Assembly (NCBI GenBank): GCA_013398295.1 | Contig: VZSF01001213.1 | Span: 415,774-479,773 of the forward strand | Length of the DNA stretch: 64,000 bases | DNA from: Chionis minor | Taxonomy: Eukaryota > Chordata > Aves > Charadriiformes > Chionididae | Direction of reading: 5' to 3' | In this document: piece after piece, positions 25,201 through 37,045 of the stretch | Layout of the letters: the number at the start of each line of letters is the position of its first letter | Numbering within the stretch: position 1 is the first letter of the stretch | Position numbers and translations under genes: made by a program | Notes under the pieces: model-generated | Databases searched by the model: none | The model's input: only the letters and a program-made list of their open reading frames with translations | Told to the model about the DNA's origin: nothing

Positions 25201-26254
25201 AACAAAAAACAAGTGTCCAGTGACACACTTGGTTTTAAATCAAACACACATACACACATTCCCACAAATGAGATGTAAGCGTTAACTTGGAAAATTCATT
25301 TGAAAATCTGTTTTGATCCCTTTGAATGAACATGTTTGCACTAACTGCTTTGTTCAGAGAATAGACACACCTTTTTTTTTTCCCCCAGTTATCAGAGTAA
25401 TGAATTAACAATCTACTAAGGGATCAAGAGGATTCTCCACCTGAGACCCTTAAATAAAAACTGTATGAGTCTTTGAAAAGACACGTCCCAGCTAAACAGA
25501 CTGCAATGCTGGAGATTTGCTCATCTCTTTGTTACATTCTGTTTTCTTTAATCAGCTCCTGAGGAAGCTGTTATTGCTGTATTCCTATGCTGTGTTCCAA
25601 TTAAAAGAGATGAGTCAAAATAGATCAAAGTGACTGATGGGTAAGTAGTCACAGCATCTCATTTAGAACATCTCTTTTCCTTAAACAGAATTGATTCAGA
25701 CCTTGTGTGGTAAATAGAGTGAGTTCCACACAATCTGCTGTTCCAGAAAGGGGTTTTTTTTCAGGATGACTCCATGGTATTTGAAATCCTGCCTCCTTCT
25801 CCTGGACATCACTGAATCTCACCCTTTCTGTGGTCTTCAAGCATATTTTCCTCTAGAATGGTCCTTTGTAGTTCCTTCTCTCCTGACTGGTTTTTCCTTT
25901 TGAATACTGAAACACACCAAATAGCCAACACCCTCGCTGTATTTAAGAGAGGGCTGGCTGCTGGGAGGTGTTAGACATACAGAAGTTAGAAGTTAGTTAG
26001 TTAGAGTGCTCACTGCTTTGCAGAATCAAGCCAAACTTTGTACGCCATTTTGTGATGAACCGGGCACTCTACTCTTCAGGGAGAAAAGGCTGACATGAAT
26101 TAAATGTGTAAGATCCCAGAGGGTTGTCAAGTGGTGTCTGTCACCCCTTTCATGATTAAATGAACAAGGTTAGAAGAAGTAACCAATTGATAGAGCAAAT
26201 ATGCTGTGGTTTCTTGCCAACACAGGGATTTCCATCAGCAATTTAATTCCACTC
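19201..26254. other. Intergenic, no gene seen
   Basis: Contains repeat copy B (20014-20305), T runs near 22880 and 23045, and scattered AP-1-type TGAGTCA sites (23273-23279, 25611-25617). A GTTAGAAGTTAGTTAG-type micro-repeat is at about 25984-26003. No supported gene. Confidence 0.6.
20014..20305 (+). repeat. Unclassified dispersed repeat, copy B
   Basis: Same orientation as copy A (5520-5840), about 14.5 kb away, with similarity in several blocks separated by indels. The level of divergence suggests an old family. There are no coding remnants, no obvious terminal inverted repeats and no target-site duplication that I could see. Confidence 0.65.
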
Positions 26255-26594
26255 GGAGCACTTGTACTGTGAGAAGAGGATGAGGGAGCAGGGTCTGTTC
26301 AGCCTGGAGAAGACCGCTGAGGCACCCAACAGCAGCCCCCACTACCTGCAGGGAAGCCAGCAAGGAGGTGGAGCTGGGTCCTTCACAGAGGTGCATGGCA
26401 GGAAAACAAGAGGTGGTGGCCTTAAGTTGAAAGGGGAAAAAAAATCGCTGTGAAGATAACCACCCCTTGGAAGTTTTCAAGACCTGACCAGAGAAAGCCC
26501 CAGCAACCTGGTCTGAGTTTGTGGTCTCACCCTGCCTCGGGCAGGAGGTAGGATGAGACCTCCCGAGGTCTCTTCCCACCTGACTGATTCTGTA
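26255..26594 (+). mobile_element. CR1 LINE 3' fragment, degraded, plus strand
   Basis: Plus-strand CR1 C-terminus with the typical GLFSLEK and RTRGGGLKLK-like motifs, followed by a 3' end reading toward CCCACCTGACTGATTCTGTA. It has internal deletions and a stop after about 60 codons. The terminal 8-bp repeat is reduced to one degenerate unit. Confidence 0.8.
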
Positions 26595-28844
26595 TCCTTT
26601 AAGGGCACGTGTTTCCAGGCCGTATGCGTATATGAGTACAACATATGAGCCTCGGACACGTTTATCTTCATCTGAAATCACTGCACTGATTATCACAGGG
26701 CATAGACGAAGACCTTGTATTTTTGTACAGGCAACGTGAGGACAGAATAAAGCTATATTCACATCATCTACATTTACTATTTCAGACATGTAGCACAGGT
26801 GCAATTTAAAATACCTAAAGTGAGGGGCTTGTGATCTTTATATAATCTTGGCAAAGGTAGTTTCCAGAAGGTGATCAGAGCACCTATTTTGGATTCATAA
26901 AGCTGGGGTCAATGTCTACTCTAGTCTTCAGGTTGTGGATGTCATTGCTTTGGATGTATACACGAATATAGATATAGTTCTCTTATTCCTTTCATGCAAC
27001 TACTAGCTATATGTGGACACTGTTATTTTGATCAGCAGCTGGTGCTGAGATGTAATATGTTCCTGTTGGCTGTTATATTTTCAGCTGTATCGGAGAGATG
27101 TGAGTAATATGTTTATTCTGTATGTCAGTAATTTGTAGTTTGCATTCCACAGTACTTTCTACATGTTATTAGATTTCCTTTTTTACCCTGGATGCTTTGT
27201 AGAGTGGCCTGTTGAGAACATAACTTTAGGACGAAGATACTTTTTTAAAGCAAAAAAAAAAAAACGCTTTACGTGCACAGATAGCTTTAGAAAGTAACTG
27301 GTATGTGCATACATTTGTTTAACCCCATAAGGTAAATACATACATTCTGAAATGTATTTTAGTCCTCTAAGAAGCTAAGAGCAGCTCTCAAGATCACATG
27401 ACAAGCAAAACATTTGTTAATCAGAAAAATTACAGCCTATTCATACTTACTGTTTGATTATTTCCACTCTGACCTCAAAGATCCCATTGTTGATTGAACT
27501 AGTTATAGTAACTTCTATTTATTTTTACAACTAGCTATTATGAGTGCAAACTATCCTTATCTCCAAGTGATTGATAGGCACATTAAGAAGCTGTTCAACA
27601 GGTTGCTAGGTTTGAAGAAATGCTTAAATCATGATTAGTTATTCCTTATCAGCCAAGAGTGGGAGCTAAGCTCAGATAAATACACGGTGACGAAAATTAA
27701 ATTTTCAGCGTCAAGTGCTCTCTCTCACTGTTTTCTGTTTGCTATCGTTCAGCAGAGGTGCTACAGCTTCCTTTCAGTTTTATTTAAGGAGCATTTGGGC
27801 TTTCTTAGCAAACTCAGTTGTCATGTTAGTGTGCTTAAGAGAGCTAAAAATCTTGTTCAACGATAACTTTCATCAGGGCCTCTATGTAGCTTTAGTGAGT
27901 GGAGAACTGTGAGTTACTAATACATATTCATACTTTCTTCTGTTAAAAATTCGAAAGAAGTAGCTTTCATGGATGAACGTTTTTAAGTGTAGAGATGTTA
28001 GACTCATGAGAATTCTCACATGGGGATTTATATCTTTATTTGTGCTATTCAGAATAGCGTTTCTATCAGCTCAGGCCGGCTATGCAACCTGAAGACAAAA
28101 AAATGGAAGGGCAGCTAACGGAGGTATATGTGGTTTTACCAATATAGTGAAGTCTCCTATATTAGTAGTCTGCAGATAACTCACACATTTTGAGTGCATT
28201 TCTACCTTTCTTGTCCAACCCTGGTTACTTCGGGTGATTCGATACAATTTCTGAAGTCAGTATGTGGGAAGAAGCACAACTTAAATGACCAGAAAATAAA
28301 ACTGAACTCAGCTCATAAGTTCCTGTTTCTGGAAAAGGGAGCTGGAAAATTCAAAGTCAGCTGTCTCAAAGGAGGGCTGTTCTAACATATTTGTCAAAAC
28401 GCACTCTGCTCAGTTTCTGCTCTTTGAACTGTATTTGTAAATAAAGTCACAAAGCATGAACTGACAGCCATGTTGCAGGAAATTTTCTGCATGCAAGGTT
28501 TGCCTAAGCAGACTATTTCCTTCTCCAGTTTTAAACCACAACTACTCCAAACAAACCTTTGACACAATTAAAGGGCAGATGAGAGCAGGGATGGAGAAAT
28601 AAAGTGAAGCTATCAATATAAAAGCTAAAAAGGTTTCTGTTTTTTCTAGCAACATCCTACGAAGGGTGAAAGGGCTGAGCTTTCACTCCAGTTTACACTC
28701 AAGGGTATGTGAAAGGGGGAAGGGAAAGATGGTTTTCAGGTGGCTCTGAAGTGATGAGATGCTCCATCAAGCCCTCAAATGCTTTCCATTAAAAAAAAAA
28801 AAAAAGAAACAAGAGAGACTGATTAAGAAAAAAAAAGTATTTAA
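26595..28844. other. Intergenic, no gene seen
   Basis: AT-rich unique sequence between two CR1 fragments, with A runs near 27250 and 28792. Confidence 0.7.
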
Positions 28845-29266
28845 GACAGGCTGAGAGAGTTGGGGTTGTTCAGTCTGGAGAAGAGAAGGCTCCAGAGAGA
28901 CCTTGTGGTAGCCTTCCAGTATCTGAAAAGGGCCCACAGGAAAGATGGGGAGGGACCCTTTATCAGGGAGTGGTGGACACTGAGCAGTGACAGGATGAGG
29001 GGTAATGGTTTTAAACTGAAAGAGGGTAGATTTAGATTAGATATTATGAAAAAATTCTTTCATGTGAGGGTGGTGAGGCACTGGAACAGGTTGTCCAGCA
29101 AACTTGGGGATGTCCCATTCCTGGAAGTGTTCAAGGCCAGGTTGGATGGGGCTTCGAGCAACTTGGTCCAGTGGGAGGTGTCCCTGCCCATGGCAGGGGG
29201 GTTGGAACTAGATGATCTTTAAGGTCCCTTCCAACCTAAACCATTCTATGAATCTATGTTTCTATG
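28845..29266 (+). mobile_element. CR1 LINE 3' fragment, plus strand
   Basis: This starts near GACAGGCTGAGAGAGTTGGG and keeps an open frame (28860-29222) with CR1 motifs [27 protein letters not shown] and VPFLEVFKARLDG. It ends in CATTCTATGAATCTATG-type repeats at 29250-29266, the CR1 terminus. It is strongly 5'-truncated and inactive. Confidence 0.92.
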
Positions 29267-31163
29267 AAAACCTGAAGATAACATGTTTGCATCCAAGGTG
29301 AGGAGGTCCTCAGGTAGGACTGTGTGAAGAAGCTCAGCAGCAAAGCCTTCAGGGGACACACACCCCAGGCATGCCTCTCTGCTTTACCTGCAGGCCTCAG
29401 GGCACAGAGAGCAGGTAAGACAACGAACACCGAGCCTGGCTGAGAAAGGGCACAGTAGCAAGTTCTCCTCTACTCCGTAGCTTGCAGTTAAAGCAGTTGC
29501 TCAAGATTTGAGAGGCTGCTTCCATCCCTTTGTGTGCCCACGGAGGTGGAGGGAGGACACGCATCTTACACCTTCTCCTGAAGGTCCCTGCCATCAGCCG
29601 GGAAAACCTGAGGTACGCAGATGTGCTGTCTGAACCTTCCCTCAGAAAGGCCCCATGTTGAACAGAATAAATGATATTCATTAAGACAGATAAACAGAAA
29701 CAAAAGCAAGCACAGTGCTACTGCAAGCAAGGGCTGCTGGGCAGGAGAGAGAGAGCTGAATGGCCCAAAAGGTCCTGCATCAACAAAACTGTCATAAAAA
29801 AAGCAGCGATAAACGCATTAGAGGTTTTGATCACCTCCAGTTATCGCAGAACCACACTTTCCAGGGCTCCCAGATTGTCCCCCCAAAGGAACCCTTGCTG
29901 TGAGTCAAGCAAGTCACCGGAGACACGCTGCACTGAAAAACTAACGTTTACACCGAGGTTAGGGGTGTCCCGGTGTGTGGCTGGCCTGTGAGGCTCACAC
30001 AGTGCCGGTGGTTTGGTAGGCAGCTCCCCATCTCCGACTTTCCAGCCCAAATGGCTGGGTGTCCATGCACAGGTGGCCGACTGCAAGTGGCTCCGAACTG
30101 CAGTCTGCACCCAGGCTTGCACTCACATCTCAGCAAGGTTCCTCAACCCTTCTGTCATTTAACCAGTGAGAACTAAATTATGTTAACCAACTTCCAAATT
30201 ACCATCTCCTCAGTGTTGTGCATTTGTCTTCTGCTTCTCCTTGTTTACAAATGTCAAGTCAAGCACGTGTGGGACTGCAGGATGAAGGCAATGCTGGATT
30301 CTCCCACTGTGTCCTCCGTTTGCCATTGCTTCCAGTGTTACCACAGGGTGAATTAATGTTCTCTGTCACACAGTCTGTGCACTTTCCATCCCTCCATGCG
30401 GCAGAAGAAAAAATATTTGACCCCTGGATTGTGAAAGCCTTTTCTATGCTGTCAGTCTGCCCACCTTAGAGACGTACTACCTTAAAGGAAGGAAGCTTCA
30501 TAGGGTAATCACAGATGCAAAATCTGCCTTAAGGAAATAAGTGAGTGGCAGCACGTAATTAATAGAAGAAACCCTCCAGAAAATACTTGCTACAGACAGA
30601 ATCAGTCTTTGCAGGAGACAGCCGTGACAAAATCCAAACCATAATCTAATTTTTGTGGTATGCGCATCTGAAAATAAATAAACAAAAGCGGTCTTAAGAA
30701 TACCTCTCCCATTCAAGTCAGACTAGAACCTGATACAGCCGTGGAACAAAGAGACTGTGAATTGCTTGGGTTTGATATGACAGATCTAGCTGAAAGTCCC
30801 AGCTCTTCTTGGTCGTACTAGCCAAAGGAGTGTGAAGGATTGGGGGTTGTTAGGTTTAGGGTGACTTGGATGTGGTCTATGACATGGCGTTTTGTGTCGG
30901 TCAGCTGGTAGACTTCAGCAGCTCCACCAACTTTCATACACACATCAAAAGAGCCAAGGAACCACCACGAGAATATGAAGTGTAAGAAGACCAAATGCAA
31001 GGAGCTAGGGGAGAGGTGCAGTGGGGGAAGGGAAAACACAGTGCTGGGGACAACAGCACTACATAAAGGGAATGAGACAGTGGCCGACCCCCAGCAAACA
31101 TCAGCCGCTCGGCAGGTCCCTGAGGGGGTGTATGTGTGGAGCCCCTCTGAGCTCTTGGGTGTG

Positions 31164-31209
31164 GGCACATGCTCCAGCCACATCCTGGCACATGCTCCAG
31201 CCACATCCC
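31164..31209 (+). repeat. 23-bp tandem duplicate
   Basis: Two adjacent copies of a 23-bp unit beginning GGCACATGCTCCAGCC, identical except for the last base. Confidence 0.9.
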
Positions 31210-34200
31210 GACTCCAGGAAGAGGTAAAACACGGGTGCACACCGGCTCCCAGCTGCTCAGGCACCCCCAGCAGAGCTCAGCATAAGAAACCACAGTCGGG
31301 GGCTGCAACTGCCCCCCAGCAGGCAGAGGTGGGTGTTGAGGCTCAGGCGCCAGTGACCTTACTGGATGCACAGCTAGTGATCCCAAGGGCTCTGCCCTCA
31401 AGCTGGCCCCTTCAAGGCCACGACCAGGTAAGATCAATGTTTACAGAACTCAAATATATCCTAGAGATACGGGAAGCTGAGTGCTTCTCGTGTGCACCCT
31501 GTCCCCTTTGCTAAGAGGCAAAGCCTTCGTGTCCCGCGTTACGAAAATACATAGCAACAGTTGTGTCTTTGAGCGCAGCCTGAACCTGACGAGTAGAAGT
31601 GTAGGCACTGGTGGTTCTTGGATTAGTAGCAGGCGTGGTGCAGCCACAGGTCCGGTGGGCAGCTCAGAAATAAGCCCAGTGGTGAGGGCACACGCGCTGC
31701 CTTCTCCAGCTTCTTCCAGGAGGACACAGTGTAAGGCTGGTGACTGAAGACGGCTGGTGCTTGGGTCCGTCCCTGCAACACCAGAAAAGGTCAGAGGACA
31801 GAAGGGTACAAGTCCCACAAAGTGCTGCCCTTTTTGAAATCCCTGGAATCCCTGAAATTCTGCGAACTGCTTTATCCACCCTGTTCTTTGCCTTCTGTCT
31901 TCTCCTCCCAGACATTTAAAGCCCTTCAGAGCACAAATGTGCTGAAGTAGGATTGCTTATAATCTAACAAAATGTAATATTACGGCCTGAAATTTTATAG
32001 TTGTCTGTATGTCTATCTCCTGCAGCATTTTCTTTCTATTCCCCTGCTATTTCTGAAATTATTTTGGGGCATTTTGGCATGTAGAGCAATTCCTCGGCTT
32101 TTCTGTTAGGCAGCCCTGGGCTCTCATGTTTTCTAGCCAGCCCTCAGAAGCCCAACAATGACGGCAAACCTAGTTCTGTGCCTTCCCCTGCCCCTATGAA
32201 AATCTACCCAAACTCAGGAAATAGGAAAATTTGAAAATTTGAGGTCTGCACCTGCTCAGAGATTTGTCTGGGCAGGTGTTTTAGCCTGACTAAACTCCTG
32301 CAGCGTCACTGAACATGCTTGAGTTTCTCACAAGTTCCTACATGTGACTGTGCTGCACAAGCATGGTCCCAGGCACAGCACACAAGTCTGGGCAGGTATC
32401 TGCTTATAGATCACCTATGCGGGACTCTGGTCTCACTACGTATGTAAAACCAAGCTCTTTGCTACACTCTGGCCAGCACCATGTCCAAGGTATGTGGCCT
32501 TACACCTTTAGTGACGAGGCTATAGGATCTTTTTGGACCAAAGGTGAAAGCATGTAGACCCAAGCACCGAGTGTCCCCACAAAACAACCGAACTAAAGAA
32601 AAGCAGACTTTCTTCGTGACTTGGTGGCTGGTAGCAACGGTTAGGAGTGGAAAGGGATCGTGTACAAGAACCAAGAAGAAGAAACTTGTCTCTGCTGCAT
32701 CTTCTGGGAGGTCGCTGCTGGAACCAAGGCAGCGGGAAGAGGAAGCAGAGATGTGGTTTGAAGGGTGAGATGGTAAGAGTCAGATCAGAGGGTCAGAATG
32801 GGATCCACTGGGAGGAGAAGTTTAGTGACATGGTCCCAAAACAGGGAACACAAACCTAGGCTGGCTGGGTGTGGAGACAGGGAGTGATGACTGACTACAG
32901 AAAATTGGACTGGGACCCGGGACTAGAGAGCTAGGTAGTCAGCTAGAGAGCTGAGAAACAGCGGCTGCATCTGTACTTACTTGCTCTGCAGCATATCTCA
33001 GGGGCCTCATTTCCTGGTCATCTGAATCGTCAGGCTTGTTGGGACATGCTGCAGCTCCCATCCAGTACATATGTCCAGGTTTCCATCCCAGCATGGAGCC
33101 GGGGCATGACTAAACACACATCCAGACATGGGAACTAGGAAGCACGCTTGGGTTCAATGGTGTAAACACAGACAGCAAGTCTAGATAAGAAGCTTGAGAA
33201 AGAGGAAGACAACGACTAAACAGCCATGGTTTGCTCACGGATACGAGCAGTTTGGGCATGAGGGAAGACCAGGCAGGATACAAAAAGACGAAGAGATGAA
33301 GTGTTGGAACTGGAGGACTTCTGAAGCAAAACCTTGGGAATGGGAAGCAGGCCTAGAGGGATCATTGGGGCAGAGTGGACACAGCGTAGCAGCATGGAAA
33401 GACCATGGGCTGGGTATCAGGGCAGACTGCCTGACAAGGCCAAGAGGCTGGAGCATTATGGCCAGGCTGGGTCCTGCTGTGCAGGGAATCAGACATCAGG
33501 CTAGAGGCTGGATGCAGCTGGTGCCTACTTCTGATGTTATCCACTGCCCATTTAATCCTGTTGTTTAATTCTTGCCTGACTTGGGGCACACAGTCGGACA
33601 TTACAATGCAGTAAAAAGGTAATTGATGTGTGATGAACTGCTTGGGTGTGATACTTACACATAGAACTTTCTTGCTAAATTAATGTATGCTTTTGCATCC
33701 ATCTTAATTATAGCTATTTGGGTCAGGGACCCTCTTTTGTTTCTAGTCCTAACCTGAAATACTAAATGCAGATTCTCTCACTTTGTTACATATCAAAAAC
33801 ACAGGTCAAGCCTCTACAGATTTCTCTGTTTGTCTAAAGCCAGTGTCTTGAACCTTTCTTAGATTGTTTTCCTGGTGCCCACATTATTCTTTAAAACGCT
33901 TATCTTTATTATAACACTTTAAGGGTCATTATCCTGACCACTTAAACCAAAATCCTACTAGTCCTAAGAGCTTCTTTTAACACTGATAATAGAAACTGGA
34001 AATAGACTTTCCCAGAAACATTATGCTGAAAGCCTCAGCTACTTTTTGTGGGATCACATCCTTATATACAGCAGTCACACGGCATATTTTGTCTCAGACA
34101 GGTTTTTCAACAAAATTGCAATGTAAATAACCTACTGCTGGACTTTATTCCACTGTATTTTTTTCCCAGGTGCTCTAAAGAGTCTATCTGCTTCACAAGT

Positions 34201-36846
34201 CTCACTCAAGCTAGCATCCAGTTTGCAATTTTTATATTTGTAACTGAAAAAAAATAATACTGTTTCCCAGCAAGACGCTTGCCAGGCCCCTTTTAGCAGT
34301 GGCAGTAAGTAGTTTATGATCAGTTTCAACTAGCAAAGATTCCAATAAAGCTTTTTTGCACCTCATGGCCTCAGACCAAGTCTTCCTTCTCTATTTGAGT
34401 GCTGTGACATTTCCTTTCTATAAGTACCCATGACACATGATCCACTGTATTGCTCCTTGGCTAGTCTCCAACCAGCCAGGCCAGTAGTGCTGTGGATTGT
34501 TAGCCGCTGGTGGAACAATTTAATCCCGGTTTTTCCTTATGTGAGGGGATTGGGGTACTGGTGTGGAAAGAGAGAGCAGAGGCAATGCAATGGGCCTGCA
34601 TGTGGCGAGGAAGACGACTCTCTCTCTTGCTGTCTTGGAAGACGAAATGACCTTCCTGGTACCAGGGTGGTAACCTTCGGTGAGGGTGGACATCCCACCA
34701 TGCCACCAGCCAGATTGTGCCTAGGGTTGCTGTGACCACAGCTCTGACTGGTAGGAGAAAGGAAGGAGGAAAAGGCAGGCCATGAATGATCAGGATTATC
34801 TGGTGCTAGGACCAGGAGATAACGGGGGAAGATGAGGGAAAGAAGGTGATTCAGAGCAAAGGAGGTGAGGTGATGGAGTTTTAGGTGACTGTGGAGGTGA
34901 AGAGAGATCCATCAGGATAAAGACATCTTGGCTGAAGGCCCAGGAGACCTGTAGTTCTCGGTCACTTCAGCGCTGAAGGGTGGATGGCTCTGAGAGAGTC
35001 TAGCTTTCAGCTAGGCAAACAGGCTTGCACCTCTAGACTGCTAATTTGTTTCTTGGTTTGGGTTGGGTTTGTTTTGTTTTGGTTTTTTTTTTCATTTCAC
35101 AGATTGCAACTTTATCTGCAAGTTTAATCATGCTGTTGGAAGAGGTTGGAGACAGTCCTGTGACAGAGATGTCTGTAGACAACTTAATTTTGCATTTGAA
35201 ATCATAACATCTAGATTTTGGATGTCTGCTTTACTTCTATGCACCATAACAGCCACTGGCTTCTGAATTAGTTAGCTGACACAAATCCAGTTTTCCCTTC
35301 ATACAGTCTTCCTCTCCAAGGTGTCCTTGTACCCTTCCTTTTCTACCTGGGCAAGGCTACTAGGGATGCCACGCTGGTGGCGACCTCAACAGTGGGCTAG
35401 CGTAAGACAACTTGTGGACCTCTGAGTCCTTGTGAAAGTAGTTCTCCCAAAAACCTTTTATGTAAAAGCTGGCTACCACCATCATTATTCCCAATGAGCA
35501 AAAGCACCACTGCTTCTAGGCTGATCATAGAGGTACCTTTAAAAGCAGGGCAGTACTAGCAAGCTGGCCATCTCGACCATTGTCCTGGATTAGGCACCTA
35601 AAGTTCATTGAAGTCCCAATTTTAAATCTTAATCTAGATCTAGGAAATTATTTACAGGTAATTATAAGGGTTAGTATTTGCCTCAGAATCCAGACGCACA
35701 GGTTCTGCTCTCAAGTGGGCCACAGTCATGCCATGTTTTTCAATCAAGGTAGCTCTTAATGCTTTTATTTCCTCAGCTAGGATACAGCAGAAGTTACTTC
35801 ACTAACTTTGGAACCTGCAGATCAACAGTTTTACAGAGGATTCCACTTGAGTACTGTTAAAATGCTGCTGTTACGTTCTTTTAAAACAATAGGCCTCTCA
35901 GTCTAATGCAAATATTAGTGAAATGATTCCGATCATTTACAAGTACAGCTGCAGGCAAGCATATTCACACAGATGCCTGCAAAGATGCAATGCAAGCAGC
36001 CTGGGATGCCAAAGGTCTGTGTGGCAATTGCTCATTTAAATGTGCCGTTAAAAGCACTTCTTGGGGGCGGGCAAATGGGCAGAGGAATAGCAGAAAAGAC
36101 TGCAAGGGAAAGCGAGGAGCCATGGGCAGACCTGTCTTTCAGGGAAGAGTTTGAAAGGAGGGAAAGGAGAAGGTTGAAAATAAGAAGGAACCAAGGCAGT
36201 AGAAGGGGTGACCAATTTGGCAGCCCCATCAAGAATGAAGGGAAGGTGCTGCTCGTGCCCATAAGACAAGGAGGTGTTGAACACCTCTGGCTCGAGCAGA
36301 GCCAGACAGCAGATTGAGGGGAAGGACAAAGGTTGGGAAAACACAGTCCCCAGCATCCTCTGAGAGATGTATCCTGTCAAAGTCAGCCTCGTTGGGTGCT
36401 AGTCAATGGAAAGGCATCACTACGGCCACACTCAGGTATTACAAATATGCTCTCATTCCTGAAGGAGCCAGGTTGGTTTTTTTCAGCTCTCACCTGTCCA
36501 ATGGTTTATGGATTCCCAAGGTCAGGAGCAATAAAATATTAACATCTAATCTGTCATACCACCAATGAAAACTATAATCTGGCCCATGACCTCACGTGAG
36601 TACCAGGTTGTTAACTAAAGAAAGGAATCAAATCTTCCTCTAATAAATACTCCAGACTGTGACAGGTAAAATTCAGGTCATACGTCTCCTTTGAAGTTTT
36701 AATGGCCACTCCAATTTTATGATAAAGCCACTCACCTTATGTTTGTAGTAATTTTGCAAAGCCCGAAGCGGCTTTAGTCATCTTTGGTGCACAGTTCCCA
36801 AGGACAAAGCTCTCATAAAACTGCAAGCTTCAAAGGGATTAGACCT

Positions 36847-36893
36847 CTTCTTTTCTCTCCTTCTCTCTCGCTCTCTCTTTTTTTTTTTTTTTT
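36847..36893. repeat. CT-rich to poly-T tract
   Basis: A TC/TCTC run ending in a pure T run. Simple sequence. Confidence 0.85.
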
Positions 36894-37008
36894 AAAAAAG
36901 GAACATTTCTGAACATTTCCTCCCCTGTTTTCTACATAGCTCCCTGAGGAGCCTCCCAGTTGAGCCCCCCAACTAGACTTCTTCCTCAAGCTCTGTCACT
37001 CACTAAAG

Positions 37009-37045
37009 TAAAATAAAATGAAATTAAATGAAATAAAATGAAATG
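37009..37045. repeat. AAATG/AAATAAAATG simple repeat
   Basis: Imperfect repetition of AAAT(A/G) units. Confidence 0.85.

Noticed and set aside
30934..31514. Overlapping 179- and 167-codon frames
   Set aside because: They occur on opposite strands over the same GC-richer DNA with an internal 23-bp tandem repeat, and neither resembles a known protein.
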